Positions 9,297 through 18,490 of a stretch of DNA of 64,000 bases are shown piece after piece; within the stretch, counting starts at the first letter, position 1; the number at the start of each line of letters is the position of its first letter. Origin of the DNA: JAUWGC01 sp963753055 (GTDB lineage: Bacteria > Bacteroidota > Bacteroidia > Bacteroidales > B18-G4); assembly GCA_963753055.1 (NCBI GenBank), contig CAVWAP010000002.1:248001-312000 (forward strand), given 5' to 3'. The position numbers and the translations under genes were made by a program. The notes beneath the pieces are model-generated. The model worked only from the letters and a program-made list of their open reading frames with translations, ran no database searches and was not told the origin of the DNA.

Positions 9297-9596
9297 TCAA
9301 TCTTCTTGTAAAGTAATTCCTCCTGAACTATGTATGAATAAGGTAAACATATGTTTGCCTAATCCTGTAATAGTAATACTTCCTGAAATATCTCCATATA
9401 CTTGATGTGATCCTTCCGGGACTCCCCTGTATTTCGTGGTTTCTCCTGGAGATACACTACCATACGTTGTTGGTCCAATAGCGATATTTAAGGCTTGAGA
9501 GTAATTGTTCTGAATTCTCACCTGCATATCTTCTTCTTTTTCGCATGAGGCCAAACAAAGTACAAATACTATTATTACAAATAAGAATCTATACAT
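9297..9596 (-). CDS. small lipoprotein of unknown function
   Basis: This 99-residue protein has a signal sequence with lipobox LASC (Cys about 18), followed by an acidic EKEED stretch typical of surface-exported Bacteroidota lipoproteins. The mature part looks like a small all-beta domain (VRIQNNYSQALNIAIG, GETTKYRGVPEG). It lies 34 bp downstream of the next lipoprotein gene in the same direction, so the two probably form an operon convergent with the two-component operon. I do not recognise a family. Confidence 0.65.
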   Translation of the reverse strand: MYRFLFVIIVFVLCLASCEKEEDMQVRIQNNYSQALNIAIGPTTYGSVSPGETTKYRGVPEGSHQVYGDISGSITITGLGKHMFTLFIHSSGGITLQED

Positions 9597-9630
9597 GATC
9601 CATCATAATTGAGATAAGATAATATTCAAT

Positions 9631-10068
9631 TTATTTATTGGTACAGAATGCTTTGCTGGTTTCTAACTCATGTTGGCCATCATCATCTGTCCATTTAAAT
9701 TTGACCCAGTAATAATTATTTAATATATACCCTACAGGTGCTTTGTAGATGGTAGACTTTGAAGTCACATTTGCTGAGTTAAATAATATTTCCTCTGAAG
9801 ACTTCATAGATGGGTTTTCGTGATTCCCATTTTCCCACCACCATTCAACTGTTACCGAACATGGTGTTACCTTGCCCAGGATTTTGCCTTCAAACTGAGC
9901 TGAAACCTGGTTAATGTTATTTCCACCCTCAGGATGTTCAGTAATAGTGACATTTAAAGTTGTTTTTGCTGGCGGTGGCGCTGGTTCAGGATCATCATCT
10001 TTATCTTGGCACCCAGTAATTACAAAAGCCAGTGAAAAAGTGATTAGGATAAATACAATTTTTTTCAT
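9631..10068 (-). CDS. lipoprotein of unknown function
   Basis: The 145-residue protein has signal peptide and lipobox (VITGC, Cys about 20), an acidic-proline linker (DKDDDPEPAPPPA), then a beta-rich domain with conserved Trp residues (VEWWWENG, YYWVKFKWTDDDGQ). The linker composition fits surface display. A purine-rich ribosome-binding site (AAGGAGG) is visible immediately upstream of the start on the minus strand. It is the first gene of a two-gene lipoprotein unit with the 99-residue protein. Function is unknown. Confidence 0.65.
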   Translation of the reverse strand: MKKIVFILITFSLAFVITGCQDKDDDPEPAPPPAKTTLNVTITEHPEGGNNINQVSAQFEGKILGKVTPCSVTVEWWWENGNHENPSMKSSEEILFNSANVTSKSTIYKAPVGYILNNYYWVKFKWTDDDGQHELETSKAFCTNK

Positions 10069-10357
10069 AATAACCTCCTTGGTTTTTGATTTAATATTAT
10101 GTGATTAGAATACTCCAAATCTAACCTTAAGTCAGAGTTGAAATGTCACACTATTGTTTTGGTTCAGTAAAGATTTGGTCATAGAATTGCATTACAAAAT
10201 CATTACATAAACTGTGCATGGTAATGATATACTTTTGCTGTCAGATGTTGATATTTAATCTTTATTCCTTGACTAATGCGTTGTATTTCATTACATTTAG
10301 GGAATTATCGATCATCAATATTTAAATTAATCCTCAAATAATTAAAGCGAGCCAAGA

Positions 10358-12196
10358 ATGAGAAGACTTACATTCCTGATAGGCCAATTATTCCTCTTTA
10401 GCCAGATTTGTATTGCCCAGGTCATTCATGTACCTGCAGATCAACCAACTATCCAGGATGGCATCAATTATGCCAGCAATGGTGATACTGTATTGGTTGC
10501 TCAGGGTATTTATTATGAAAACATTGACTTTAGTGGCAAAGCGATTACAGTTGCCAGTCATAATTTAATTGATCCGGATTCAAGTCATATACTACATACA
10601 ATTATTGATGGAAGTCAACCTAGTAATCCAGACAGAAATTCAATGGTATATTTTATTTCAGGAGAAGATACCAATTCAATATTATATGGATTTACTATCC
10701 AAAATGGTACTGGAACGTATCCTGATGCCTGGGGAGATAAATCTGGAGGTGGTATATTTTGTGAAGGGTCCGGTGCTAAAATTATTCGCAACAGGATAAT
10801 CGACAATATTGTTGATATAGAAGGATCATGTGCATATGGTGGGGGTATTTCCGCGGGTACCTGCCCTGATCGTCTACTTGTAATAAAGCACAATCTTATC
10901 GCTAACAATTCAGTCTGTGCATATTTTTGGTACCCGGCTGGAGGAGGAGGAGGAGCTACTTCCATGCATACCATTCTTCAACATAATATCATTAAGAATA
11001 ATACTGCAACTGGAATGTCATATGGTGGAGGATTTCAGTTCTGGGGAAATTCAGGTTTTATTGGTCAAAACCTTTTTTTACATAATCAGATAAATTCAAC
11101 GGAGTATTATGGATATGGTGGTGGATTGTTTATTATAGATCCTGTTGATAAACTGATCGTAAAACAAAATACATTTACTGAAAATTACTGTGATGGTGGT
11201 ACTAACTTCGCAGGAGGAATTTGTGTGTATTTAAGTGAAGATATTGGTGAAACTTATATAGAAAATAACATTTTGAGTGATAATAATGCTGATAATGGTG
11301 GTGGATTATATTTATGTGGCTCTTATCATGCTTACATTACGAACAATGTTTTCCAGCAAAATGAAGCTGATGATGCTGGGGGTGGTATTTTTATAACCAA
11401 CCAGTTCTATAGTGACTTCGTTTTCAATCAACTTACTAAGAAATTGAAATTAATAAAGAGACCTGCCTTTAAATCCAATGACAACCTGAATCAAATAATC
11501 AATAATACATTTATTGATAATCTGGCCTGGCTTGGTGGAGGATGTGGAATTACCAATGACCTCCTTAATGATGATCTTCTTGCCTTAAATAATATTATCT
11601 ATAACAATTCCACTGATGAGATCAATACCGTAAACAGTTCAAGTACAGCTTATCTTTATAATAACAATATCAACACAAACCAGATCATTGGCAACTGGTC
11701 AGGTGAAGGAAATATCTTCGAAGATCCAGAATTTATGGATGACTCTTGCCATATTTCCACATGGAGCGCATGTTTGGAGGCAGGATTGGAATTAATTGAA
11801 ATAAATGGAATCGTTTACGAAGCACCGCATTACGATTATGAAGGTGATCACAGACCAGATACCACGTGTGGATTAGTTGATATAGGTGCAGATGAAAATA
11901 ATAATTGCCTTGGAGTTGGGATTTCTGAGACAGTAGAAAATTTAGGTAATCTAACATGCTATCCCAACCCCTTCACCGACTTCACAACCTTTGAATATAC
12001 CCTTGATAAACCCTGTGATTTACACTTTACAGTTTACAATTTACAATCTCAGATTGTTTACAGGATGCAGGTGAGACAATCAAATGGTAAACAGCAGGTA
12101 CAATGGAACGCTGAAGGATTGCCGGCCGGGATATATTATTTCACGATTTCTGATAATTCCGGAAGAATTGGAGGTGGTAAGTTGTTGAAATACTAG
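10358..12196 (+). CDS. T9SS-exported right-handed beta-helix protein
   Basis: The 612-residue protein begins with a signal peptide (cleavage after about residue 20, Cys-Ile-Ala-Gln), then VIHVPADQPTIQDGINYASNGDTVLV, the opening of a parallel beta-helix of the PbH1/pectate-lyase-like kind (shown here only as a family hallmark). Gly-Gly-Gly turns (AGGGGG, GYGGG, NGGG, DAGGG, LGGG) repeat along about 100-400. A T9SS type A sorting domain occupies about 535-612, from CYPNPF through FTVYNLQSQIV and GLPAGIYYF to GGGKLLKY. Beta-helices of this kind bind or cleave polysaccharides; no catalytic residues can be assigned. Its DNA around the sorting domain resembles fossils elsewhere in the window. Confidence 0.88.
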   Translation: MRRLTFLIGQLFLFSQICIAQVIHVPADQPTIQDGINYASNGDTVLVAQGIYYENIDFSGKAITVASHNLIDPDSSHILHTIIDGSQPSNPDRNSMVYFISGEDTNSILYGFTIQNGTGTYPDAWGDKSGGGIFCEGSGAKIIRNRIIDNIVDIEGSCAYGGGISAGTCPDRLLVIKHNLIANNSVCAYFWYPAGGGGGATSMHTILQHNIIKNNTATGMSYGGGFQFWGNSGFIGQNLFLHNQINSTEYYGYGGGLFIIDPVDKLIVKQNTFTENYCDGGTNFAGGICVYLSEDIGETYIENNILSDNNADNGGGLYLCGSYHAYITNNVFQQNEADDAGGGIFITNQFYSDFVFNQLTKKLKLIKRPAFKSNDNLNQIINNTFIDNLAWLGGGCGITNDLLNDDLLALNNIIYNNSTDEINTVNSSSTAYLYNNNINTNQIIGNWSGEGNIFEDPEFMDDSCHISTWSACLEAGLELIEINGIVYEAPHYDYEGDHRPDTTCGLVDIGADENNNCLGVGISETVENLGNLTCYPNPFTDFTTFEYTLDKPCDLHFTVYNLQSQIVYRMQVRQSNGKQQVQWNAEGLPAGIYYFTISDNSGRIGGGKLLKY

Positions 12197-12527
12197 CCTT
12201 TATTGATTTACAATTCGGTATGTACAATTTAGACTTTACGATATTTTTCAAATTTCAAATCGAAAACCATAGTATAAATTGTAAAGTCTAAAAACTGAAT
12301 TGTAAATATTTCCTGCTCCGCTGGTTAAGTACTACCGGTCATCCTGCATTGCCCGCCGAAGCTTTAGCGTAGGCGGGAGGTAAGTTGAACGAAGCGGTGG
12401 AAGAACCCCTATCATATTGCACCTCACTATCAAAAAGCACCCCAACCAACACCCAACACTATCCTTGCTTTCAGCACCCACATTTCTTATATTTATCGGT
12501 GAATAAAAGCATTAAAACCATTCAGAC
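12197..12527. repeat. intergenic region with REP-like palindrome
   Basis: About 12337-12410 holds GGTCATCCTG, a palindrome CCCGCC-N14-GGCGGG (12352-12377) and a trailing AAGAACCCCT, the layout of a widespread short palindromic repeat. The stretch 12201-12300 has several tacaatt/acaattt words. No gene is seen. Confidence 0.55.
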
Positions 12528-14009
12528 ATGACAATTAAAAATTGGCTAAACAGGGGTGTAAAACATATTATTGTTACAGCATTGATCATTCTTTCAGGAA
12601 CCGTTTATGGCCAGGAAGAGATTCAGAAATTATTTATGGGTATTAAACTTAATAATGTTCTCTGCGGATATTCAGAGATTTTTATTAGGGATGCAGAGAA
12701 AGAGAGCAAACATATAATGGAAATTGTACAGAATACTTATATCTCTTTTAAGGCTCTCGGTAAAGACATTGAACAGCGGCAGGTGTTTACTTACCATATT
12801 GATAAAAGAACAGGTAACTTTATATACCATGATAGTTATATGAGGCAAGGGGAACATGAAATGGCTGGCATAATGAAAGTAATCGGTGACTCGATTTATA
12901 TTAACGACACGATAAATGGTGAATTGAAGATTGAATACCTGCCAGAGGGTACTATACTGCCAAATACCATTTATTATTCTTACATGCTTGGATGACCTGG
13001 GAAAATAATAAGGATTCAGCAACATACCATGTGTTTGATGTAAGGTCGGGAGAAGTCAAGAATGTTATATATAAGAGATTGGGAAGGGAAAAACTGGAGC
13101 TTAACGAGGAAGAATATGAATCCCTTATTGTCAGCGAAACCGACACTGAGACAGGGATGGAGGTGAAATACTGGATAGATGTGAATAGCTGGATTACGAC
13201 TTAAAATGGAGTCAAAGACAGGTATTAGTATGTACCTGTCCGATATATCAGTAAAGGAGAAATTAGGAGTAGGGAACTGGGATGAGAATATATTTATCAA
13301 AACCAATAAATACATACGAAACATAAATACAATAGCATCGATGGAGGTTGAGGCTGAGCTTAGTCCCATTCCCTTCCCGGTCATGGAAGATCTTAATTGT
13401 CCGGGACAGGTATTCAAAGGCGATCTCAAGGATAATCTGGTCAAAGGAATATTTACGGTCAATCATCAAAAGTATAATGGGCAGAATGCAGAAATTTTTA
13501 ACTCTGATGTCAGTTTCGATTCCGAGATTCAAGAGTATCTTGAAGCCGATGATATGATCCAGTCTGATAAACCGGAACTGGCACAACTTGCCAGAGAGAT
13601 TACTGAAGGATCGAAGGATTACTGGGAAGCAACATTGAGGTTAAGCAATTGGGTGGCAGATAATATCGATGGATCGATTTTATTTGGTACAGCATATGAA
13701 ACTTACAAAAGAAGGGAAGGTGCCTGTGGTTCCCAGTCAATGTTACTGGCTGCACTATGCAGGTCAGTTGGAATTCCTGCACGTGTGGTCTGGGGATGTC
13801 TATATATCCCCGAGTATGGGGGCGGTTTTGGATCACACGGCTGGAATGAAATCTATATGGGCGAAGATGCAGGCTGGATTCCAGTTGATGTAACAATAAA
13901 TGAAACAGATTATATCGATTCAGGACATCTGCGTTTGGGGATATTCAAAACCTCTGTTACCGTGATTAACTTCATAAAAATGGATATTCTGGATTATTCA
14001 TTAAAGTGA
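12528..14009 (+). pseudogene. transglutaminase-like (papain-fold) secreted protein, frameshifted
   Basis: Three adjacent frames (12528-12995, 12992-13204, 13206-14009) make one protein of about 490 residues. The N-terminus has a signal peptide (cleavage near Val-Tyr-Gly-Gln). The last part contains a transglutaminase core: Cys in REGACGSQSM, His in GSHGWNEIY and Asp in GWIPVDV, with LLAALCRSVGIPARVVWG between. Around 12980-13010 two single-base insertions would explain the first break (S-Y-M-L-D-D-L-G-K is recoverable). At about 13202 one extra T makes the second. Because the indels are short and sequence is otherwise well preserved, sequencing error is a real alternative to decay. Such proteins are usually periplasmic peptidase-like enzymes. 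Confidence 0.75.
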
Positions 14010-14020
14010 AAGTTTGTTAT

Positions 14021-14107
14021 ATCCACCACCTACCCACAGGCATCTACATCGTCAAGGTCTGGAACGACAAAAATGTGATGGTTCAGAAGGTGATCCCAGC
14101 AAAAAAG
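14021..14107 (+). pseudogene. orphan T9SS C-terminal fragment
   Basis: The frame beginning at 14027 reads HLPTGIYIVKVWNDK then NVMVQKVIPAK, a clear C-terminal part of a T9SS type A sorting domain. It starts 12 bp after the transglutaminase stop, in a different frame, without its N-terminal half or any start codon. It runs directly into a hairpin repeat. Confidence 0.65.
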
Positions 14108-14159
14108 GGAGCACGCTTTGTCCGCCATAGCCTTGGCGGAGGCGGATGCTCCCTTTTTT
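14101..14159. terminator. terminator-like hairpin with a second palindrome in its loop
   Basis: AAAAAAGGGAGCA and TGCTCCCTTTTTT form the outer stem; the loop contains TCCGCC...GGCGGA. The complete 59-bp element, plus the following gatatctgattc, is repeated identically at 20807-20865. It can terminate transcription in either direction. Confidence 0.65.
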
Positions 14160-14432
14160 GATATCTGATTCCTGATAATGGGTGTACGGGGTTGTAAGGT
14201 GGAGGGGAAATGGTGAAGATGGATTAGTGGTTAGTGGCCTGCCCCTGCGTAGGCAGGGGTTAGTGATTAGTATAATTGTTAAATTGTGATTTTCAGATCA
14301 CAGGTCACTGGTCACTGATATTTCTTGACTAACCCTCTGTAATTCACTATCTTTATAAGACCATCCGACCATTGAAGTGTCTATGCTGCCGGATACTAAT
14401 TTCACTTTAGTACTAACCTAATCCATTAACAT
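14160..14432. repeat. repeat-rich spacer
   Basis: Contains gatatctgat-type words, a possible sorting-domain tail fossil (GGEMVKMD-stop, about 14208-14231), the mini-palindrome CCTGCC...GGCAGG (14238-14257) and tcactggtcactgat repeats near 14305. No gene was found. Confidence 0.5.
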
Positions 14433-15803
14433 ATGCAAAAGACATTTTCCATATTAATCCTATGTGTGTTTAGTTACATGCCTTGTATCAGTCAAGGCAC
14501 CATCCAACTTACGTTCACAGCAGAGAACAACGGGCAATACGTTCCATTGGACAGTATCCTTATTGAAAACCTCACTCAGGGAGGAGAAACAACACTTTAT
14601 GCACCCGATACCGTCTTGTCAATAACCATTCAAGGTGTGAATGAACATAACCTACTTAGGGCAAACAGCTTCTGGGTATCACAGAATTATCCAAATCCTT
14701 TTAATGGAAAAACTACAATAGAATTGTTCTTAGCGGAAAAGCAAGACATTAAAATTTCTATTCGGGATATTCTAGGTAGAGGACTGGCATACTACGAAAA
14801 CGCCTTAAACCGGGGCAATCATGCCTTTTCATTTTATTCGGGTAATGAAAAGTATTATTTGCTTACCGTTACAGGAAATCAAACAAGCAAAACTATTAAA
14901 ATGTTAAATGCAAATAGTATAACAACTTATGGAGGAACATGCAAGATTGTATATATTGGGTATGATGACAAAGTAATTGGTTTTAAATCTCAAAAAGCCA
15001 TTAATAATTTTGGATTTGACCTGGGAGACACATTACAATATACAGGATATGCAAATGCCATAGATGGCATTTTCGGCAGTGCTGTGATAGATGACACTCC
15101 TCAAACTAATACGGATTATGTGTTCTCGATTATAAAAGGCCTAAGATGTCCCGGAACCGCAACAGTAACAGACATTGACAGCAACACATACAATACCGTA
15201 CAAATTGGCTCTCAATGCTTGATGAAAGAGAACCTAAAAACGACAACTTACCAAGACGGCACTCCTATACCAAACGTTACCAATGATAACAGTTGGAGTA
15301 ATCTTATAACAGGAGCGTATGTATGGTACGACAATGATATTAGCTGGAAAGGCCCGTATGGGGCAATGTACAATTGGTATGCAACAGTTGATGCCAAAGG
15401 TCTTTGCCCAACAGGGTGGCACGTGCCAACAGTTGACGAATGGACTGTTTTGACTGATTATATTGGTGGAATAGGCTCTCCACACGGAAACGAGCTAAAA
15501 TCCTGTAGGCAGGTGGATTCTCCACTAGGAGGAGGATGTAACACTAATGAACATCCCCGTTGGAGTCAAGACAATAATAACTGGGGCACTGACGATTATG
15601 GTTTCTCAGGCCTTCCGGGCGGCTACCGTAACAGCAATGGTCCATTCTTCATCATTGGCAACTATGGCTTCTGGTGGTCTTCTACTGATATCTCGTCAGA
15701 CTATGCCTGGTGCCGCAGCCTGAATTACAGCGATGGCAACGTGGGCGTGGCCACCTACACTAAGCAAAATGGCAACTCGGTCCGTTGCCTGAAGGATAAT
15801 TGA
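14433..15803 (+). CDS. FISUMP-domain secreted protein with an internal T9SS-like module
   Basis: The 456-residue protein has a signal peptide (about 1-21). At about 85-165 there is a module resembling a T9SS sorting domain (VSQNYPNPFNGKTTIELFL, IRDILGRG, YLLTVTG) in an internal rather than C-terminal position. The C-terminal half (about 235-456) matches the Fibrobacter succinogenes major paralogous (FISUMP) domain: YNTVQIGSQCLMKENLKTT, GAMYNWYAT, GLCPTGWHVPT.DEW, GLPGGYRN, FWWSSTD and NGNSVRCLKD. FISUMP proteins are secreted or surface lipoproteins of unsettled function. This combination with an inner YPNP module recurs in Bacteroidota, so it is unlikely to be an artefact. Confidence 0.85.
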   Translation: MQKTFSILILCVFSYMPCISQGTIQLTFTAENNGQYVPLDSILIENLTQGGETTLYAPDTVLSITIQGVNEHNLLRANSFWVSQNYPNPFNGKTTIELFLAEKQDIKISIRDILGRGLAYYENALNRGNHAFSFYSGNEKYYLLTVTGNQTSKTIKMLNANSITTYGGTCKIVYIGYDDKVIGFKSQKAINNFGFDLGDTLQYTGYANAIDGIFGSAVIDDTPQTNTDYVFSIIKGLRCPGTATVTDIDSNTYNTVQIGSQCLMKENLKTTTYQDGTPIPNVTNDNSWSNLITGAYVWYDNDISWKGPYGAMYNWYATVDAKGLCPTGWHVPTVDEWTVLTDYIGGIGSPHGNELKSCRQVDSPLGGGCNTNEHPRWSQDNNNWGTDDYGFSGLPGGYRNSNGPFFIIGNYGFWWSSTDISSDYAWCRSLNYSDGNVGVATYTKQNGNSVRCLKDN

Positions 15804-15840
15804 GAAGTTCATATTATTTCCATTTTTTGCCCCACGGTTT

Positions 15841-15909
15841 CCGCTGAGGAGTTTTACTTATTCCATCTGGTATGTATTACTTCAGGATACAGGCTGGAGA
15901 TTTGGTTTA
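15841..15909 (+). pseudogene. T9SS sorting-domain fossil
   Basis: The frame reads S-G-M-Y-Y-F-R-I-Q-A-G-D-L-V-stop at 15868-15909, nearly the same DNA as the end of the T9SS tails at 24190-24230 and 29190-29225. The upstream half is eroded and no gene is attached. Confidence 0.55.
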
Positions 15910-16020
15910 AGAAACATCTTAATCTACTGGTTTAATGAAAGATGCGATGTTAAGGACTGTGTTGTTGAAGTGTTCAGCGATTTCCGGAATTAGGTGTACA
16001 CGGACTCCGGAATTTGCAAT

Positions 16021-16440
16021 TTAATTGAATCTTTCTGGTTTTTTTAAATGGTAATCTGTAGCATCCTGAAATGCTTTTGCAACGGCCATTAGTTTTGCTT
16101 CCTGGTATGGTTTGCCCACAAAAGTCACGCTGGTTGGTTGTCCATTTTTTAGGAAACCACATGGGACAACAACAATTGGAAGGCCAGTAACATTTGTGCT
16201 CCAGTTAGTTGACCATGTCATTTCTATATATACATCAACATCTTTCATTATCTCATGCATTTCCTGAATCATAAGTGTCCGGTATCTAGCTGCCTGAAGG
16301 TATTCTACAGCAGGAACAAAGCGATGTGCACGGTGATAATTTGGCCATTTTTGATCTTCAACCTGATCATCCGCTGTACCTCGGGTAAATTCATCAAAGG
16401 CAGCTGATGCTTCAACTAACATCATAATTCCTTCCCCTTG
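16021..16440 (-). pseudogene. amidase-signature enzyme, C-terminal fragment
   Basis: The minus-strand frame encodes about 140 residues matching the C-terminal end of GatA-like amidase-signature hydrolases (SAAFDEFTR, YLQAARYRTL, DVYIEMTW, TGLPIVVVPCGF, PTSVTFVGKPYQE). The Ser-Ser-Lys catalytic region is missing. Upstream of about 16440 the sequence changes into an IS21-like end, which provides the apparent N-terminus of the 167-residue open frame. It was therefore probably truncated by an insertion and is not expected to be active. Confidence 0.8.
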
Positions 16441-16444
16441 ATGA

Positions 16445-16615
16445 GGTTGTATATTCCGCTGCCATTGACCATCCCAAACCGGAAATATTTGACCACCCCT
16501 TTGTAAGTATAAGAAATTATCCAATTCTGCTATATTTCAGTTGATTCAGAATAAGTAAATTAGGCCAGAGAAGATGGGTCAGTTTCAACCGGACAAGGTG
16601 GATCTGTATGGCCGG
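16445..16615. mobile_element. relic of IS21-type ends
   Basis: The segment contains CCATTGACCATCCC, AAACCGGAAATATTTGACCACCCC and, about 110 bp later, GGGTCAGTTTCAACCGG followed by ACAAGGTGG. These resemble the terminal repeats of the intact IS21 at 1266-3974, but no transposase remains. It separates the truncated amidase from rsgA. Confidence 0.55.
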
Positions 16616-16624
16616 AATATGCAC

Positions 16625-17692
16625 TTAGTACTTATTCCCTTTTTTGTCCTTTTTGTAATTCTTTATCATTTTACCAAAATCTTTATCCTTTTTTCGTTTT
16701 TCAGCAACAGTCGATTCAAAATGCTCTTTTTCCCGTTCCATTTTCAGGTAGTTTTCATAGGACAACTTATCTATTTCTCCACTTTCAACGGATGCTATAA
16801 CTGCACAGTCAATTTCTGTTGTATGTGTGCAATTGTTGAATTTACAATCTGTAGATAGTTTGAGTATTGTTTCAAATGTAATTTCCAAACCTCCTGTTGA
16901 ATCCGCAATCCCAACTTCTCTCATTCCAGGATTGTCAATTAGAATTCCGCCATTTTTAAGAACGATTAATTCGCGATGACTTGTAACGTGTCGTCCTTTG
17001 TTTGTACTTGTACTAATCGTATTAGTTTTCATCAATTGTTTACCTGAAAGATTGTTCAAAAGGCTTGATTTTCCTACTCCTGATGAACCTAATAAACAGT
17101 AAGTTTTTCCTTTTTCTATATTCTGTTTAAGTCTTTCTATTCCTTTTTGGGACTCATTGCTTATAGGAATTACTGGTACTTGATTTATTCTTTCTTGAAC
17201 TGTGGTAATCAACTTTGCTAAGTCGGTATCACTTATCAAGTCAATTTTATTAAGAACGATAATCGGTACTACATCTGATGTATAGCAAATCGTCAAATAC
17301 CTTTCTATTCGGTTGATGTTAAAATCCCTTTCAACTGCCTGTACAATTAAAGCATAGTCGATATTTGTTGCTATGATTTGTTTCTCGCCTTGTTTGCCAA
17401 CTGCTTGTCTTTCAATGATGGTTTTTCTTGGAAAGACCGAGTGGATAAGCACATTATTTTCATCATATTCTGAAAATGCAACCCAATCACCGACAGCAGG
17501 GAAATCTGACCTTTTAGTAGCTGAAAATCTTAAATTTCCGATAATCTCCGCATCATATTCTTTTTTAGTAGTTTTTACGACGTATCTTTCCTTGTGTTCG
17601 GAAATAACTCGTCCCACTTCAAATGAATCAAGATTTTGGTCTTTTCGGTAATTTTCCAATTCTATATTATATCCTAAATCTTCAAGTGTCAT
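16625..17692 (-). CDS. rsgA: ribosome small-subunit biogenesis GTPase RsgA
   Basis: This 355-residue protein is a circularly permuted GTPase that acts in late maturation of the 30S subunit. An N-terminal OB fold (about 25-90, with VGDWVAF) precedes the GTPase with the permuted order G4 NKID (148-151), G1 GSSGVGKSS (202-210) and G3 DNPG (253-256). A zinc-binding C-terminal part follows: C283, C288, H290 and C296. The tail is Lys-rich. Motifs are complete. It starts about 20 bp after a GGGAACGTTGTGC palindrome arm on the minus strand and ends next to the IS21 relic, so its setting is cassette-like rather than an operon. It may be an extra copy; that cannot be judged from this window. Confidence 0.93.
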   Translation of the reverse strand: MTLEDLGYNIELENYRKDQNLDSFEVGRVISEHKERYVVKTTKKEYDAEIIGNLRFSATKRSDFPAVGDWVAFSEYDENNVLIHSVFPRKTIIERQAVGKQGEKQIIATNIDYALIVQAVERDFNINRIERYLTICYTSDVVPIIVLNKIDLISDTDLAKLITTVQERINQVPVIPISNESQKGIERLKQNIEKGKTYCLLGSSGVGKSSLLNNLSGKQLMKTNTISTSTNKGRHVTSHRELIVLKNGGILIDNPGMREVGIADSTGGLEITFETILKLSTDCKFNNCTHTTEIDCAVIASVESGEIDKLSYENYLKMEREKEHFESTVAEKRKKDKDFGKMIKNYKKDKKGNKY

Positions 17693-17711
17693 TTCTTCTT
17701 TCTTGTATTAA

Positions 17712-18312
17712 GCACAACGTTCCCGGCGCATGGCCCGGGGCGGTGTTTTATGTTCCGCCGCAGCTGGATTCTTTGTTATTACACTAAAGATACAAAAAGC
17801 TCTGTTTCCAATACAGAATCTGATAATTACATGCAACGGTCATCCTGAAGGAGTCTCGCCTTGGGCGAGGCGACTGAAGGACCTCCTTCACTTTTGCTCC
17901 TAGTCAGCAGAAACAGTCAGCTTGCTTGATCACAGAATTTGACTTTCTTCATTCTTACTTTTTCCATGATGAAAAAGTAACAAAAAATCTAGTCGGAACG
18001 AAGCTTCCGCGCGCCCTGTCCGTATCCTGGCGGATACGGACATTCCCACACACGCCGGCCCGCCGTTCCGACCGGCCCCCCCGCCCGGATAACAATCATT
18101 CTTCCTTCTAAAATAAATTCTGTGACAGTGCCGGGTAGATATCTTACAAGGTTTATAGATACAAGATGTCACCCCGAGCGAAGTCGAGGGGTCTCCATCA
18201 CGTAGGCACCGGACTGGCAGAATCTACCTGCCAGCTATATGCCGTAAGCTATTTAATAGTGTTGTTACAAAAAACGAAAAGAATGAAAGGGTAAGGCTAT
18301 TGGATACAACGT
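17712..18312. repeat. divergent copy D of the structured intergenic repeat
   Basis: It begins with CCCGGCGCATGGCCCGGGGC (single palindrome arm, no partner seen). REP-like GGTCATCCTGA...GAAGGACCTC follows (17838-17885). The repeat core then has hairpin TTACTTTTTC/GAAAAAGTAA, a long stem GTCGGAACG (17992-18000) with CGTTCCGAC (18064-18072), and inside it TGTCCGTATCC/GGATACGGACA. It ends with GGTAAGGCTATTGGATA, as in copies A, B and C. No protein gene is credible here. Confidence 0.7.
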
Positions 18313-18435
18313 TGTCGGTATGCGCAGTGCGGGTTTCAGGGCGAATACCTATCGAGCCGTTGCTATGTTTATTTACATGTACTCACGTTAAATTTCCACA
18401 TTGTCCCGCATTGCGTATGACCGCGTGTTAGCAAC
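18306..18435. repeat. attC-like long palindrome P1
   Basis: Left arm AACGTTGTCGGTATGCGCAG..GCGGG and right arm CCCGC.TTGCGTATGACCGCGTGTTAGC pair imperfectly around about 75 bases. Length (130 bp), unpaired bases and end words (AACGTT, GTTAGC) resemble chromosomal-integron attC sites, although the cores do not fit GTTRRRY exactly. It lies about 55 bp beyond the epimerase stop. Confidence 0.5.
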
Positions 18436-18490
18436 AGTATTTTATTATCAATATTAAAAGGTCAACTTTTTGTAATTTTTTCAATATTTG

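Noticed and set aside
17930..18172. 80-residue minus-strand frame in copy D
   Set aside because: It covers the hairpins of the structured repeat; similar ending to the A/B/C frames only reflects shared DNA.
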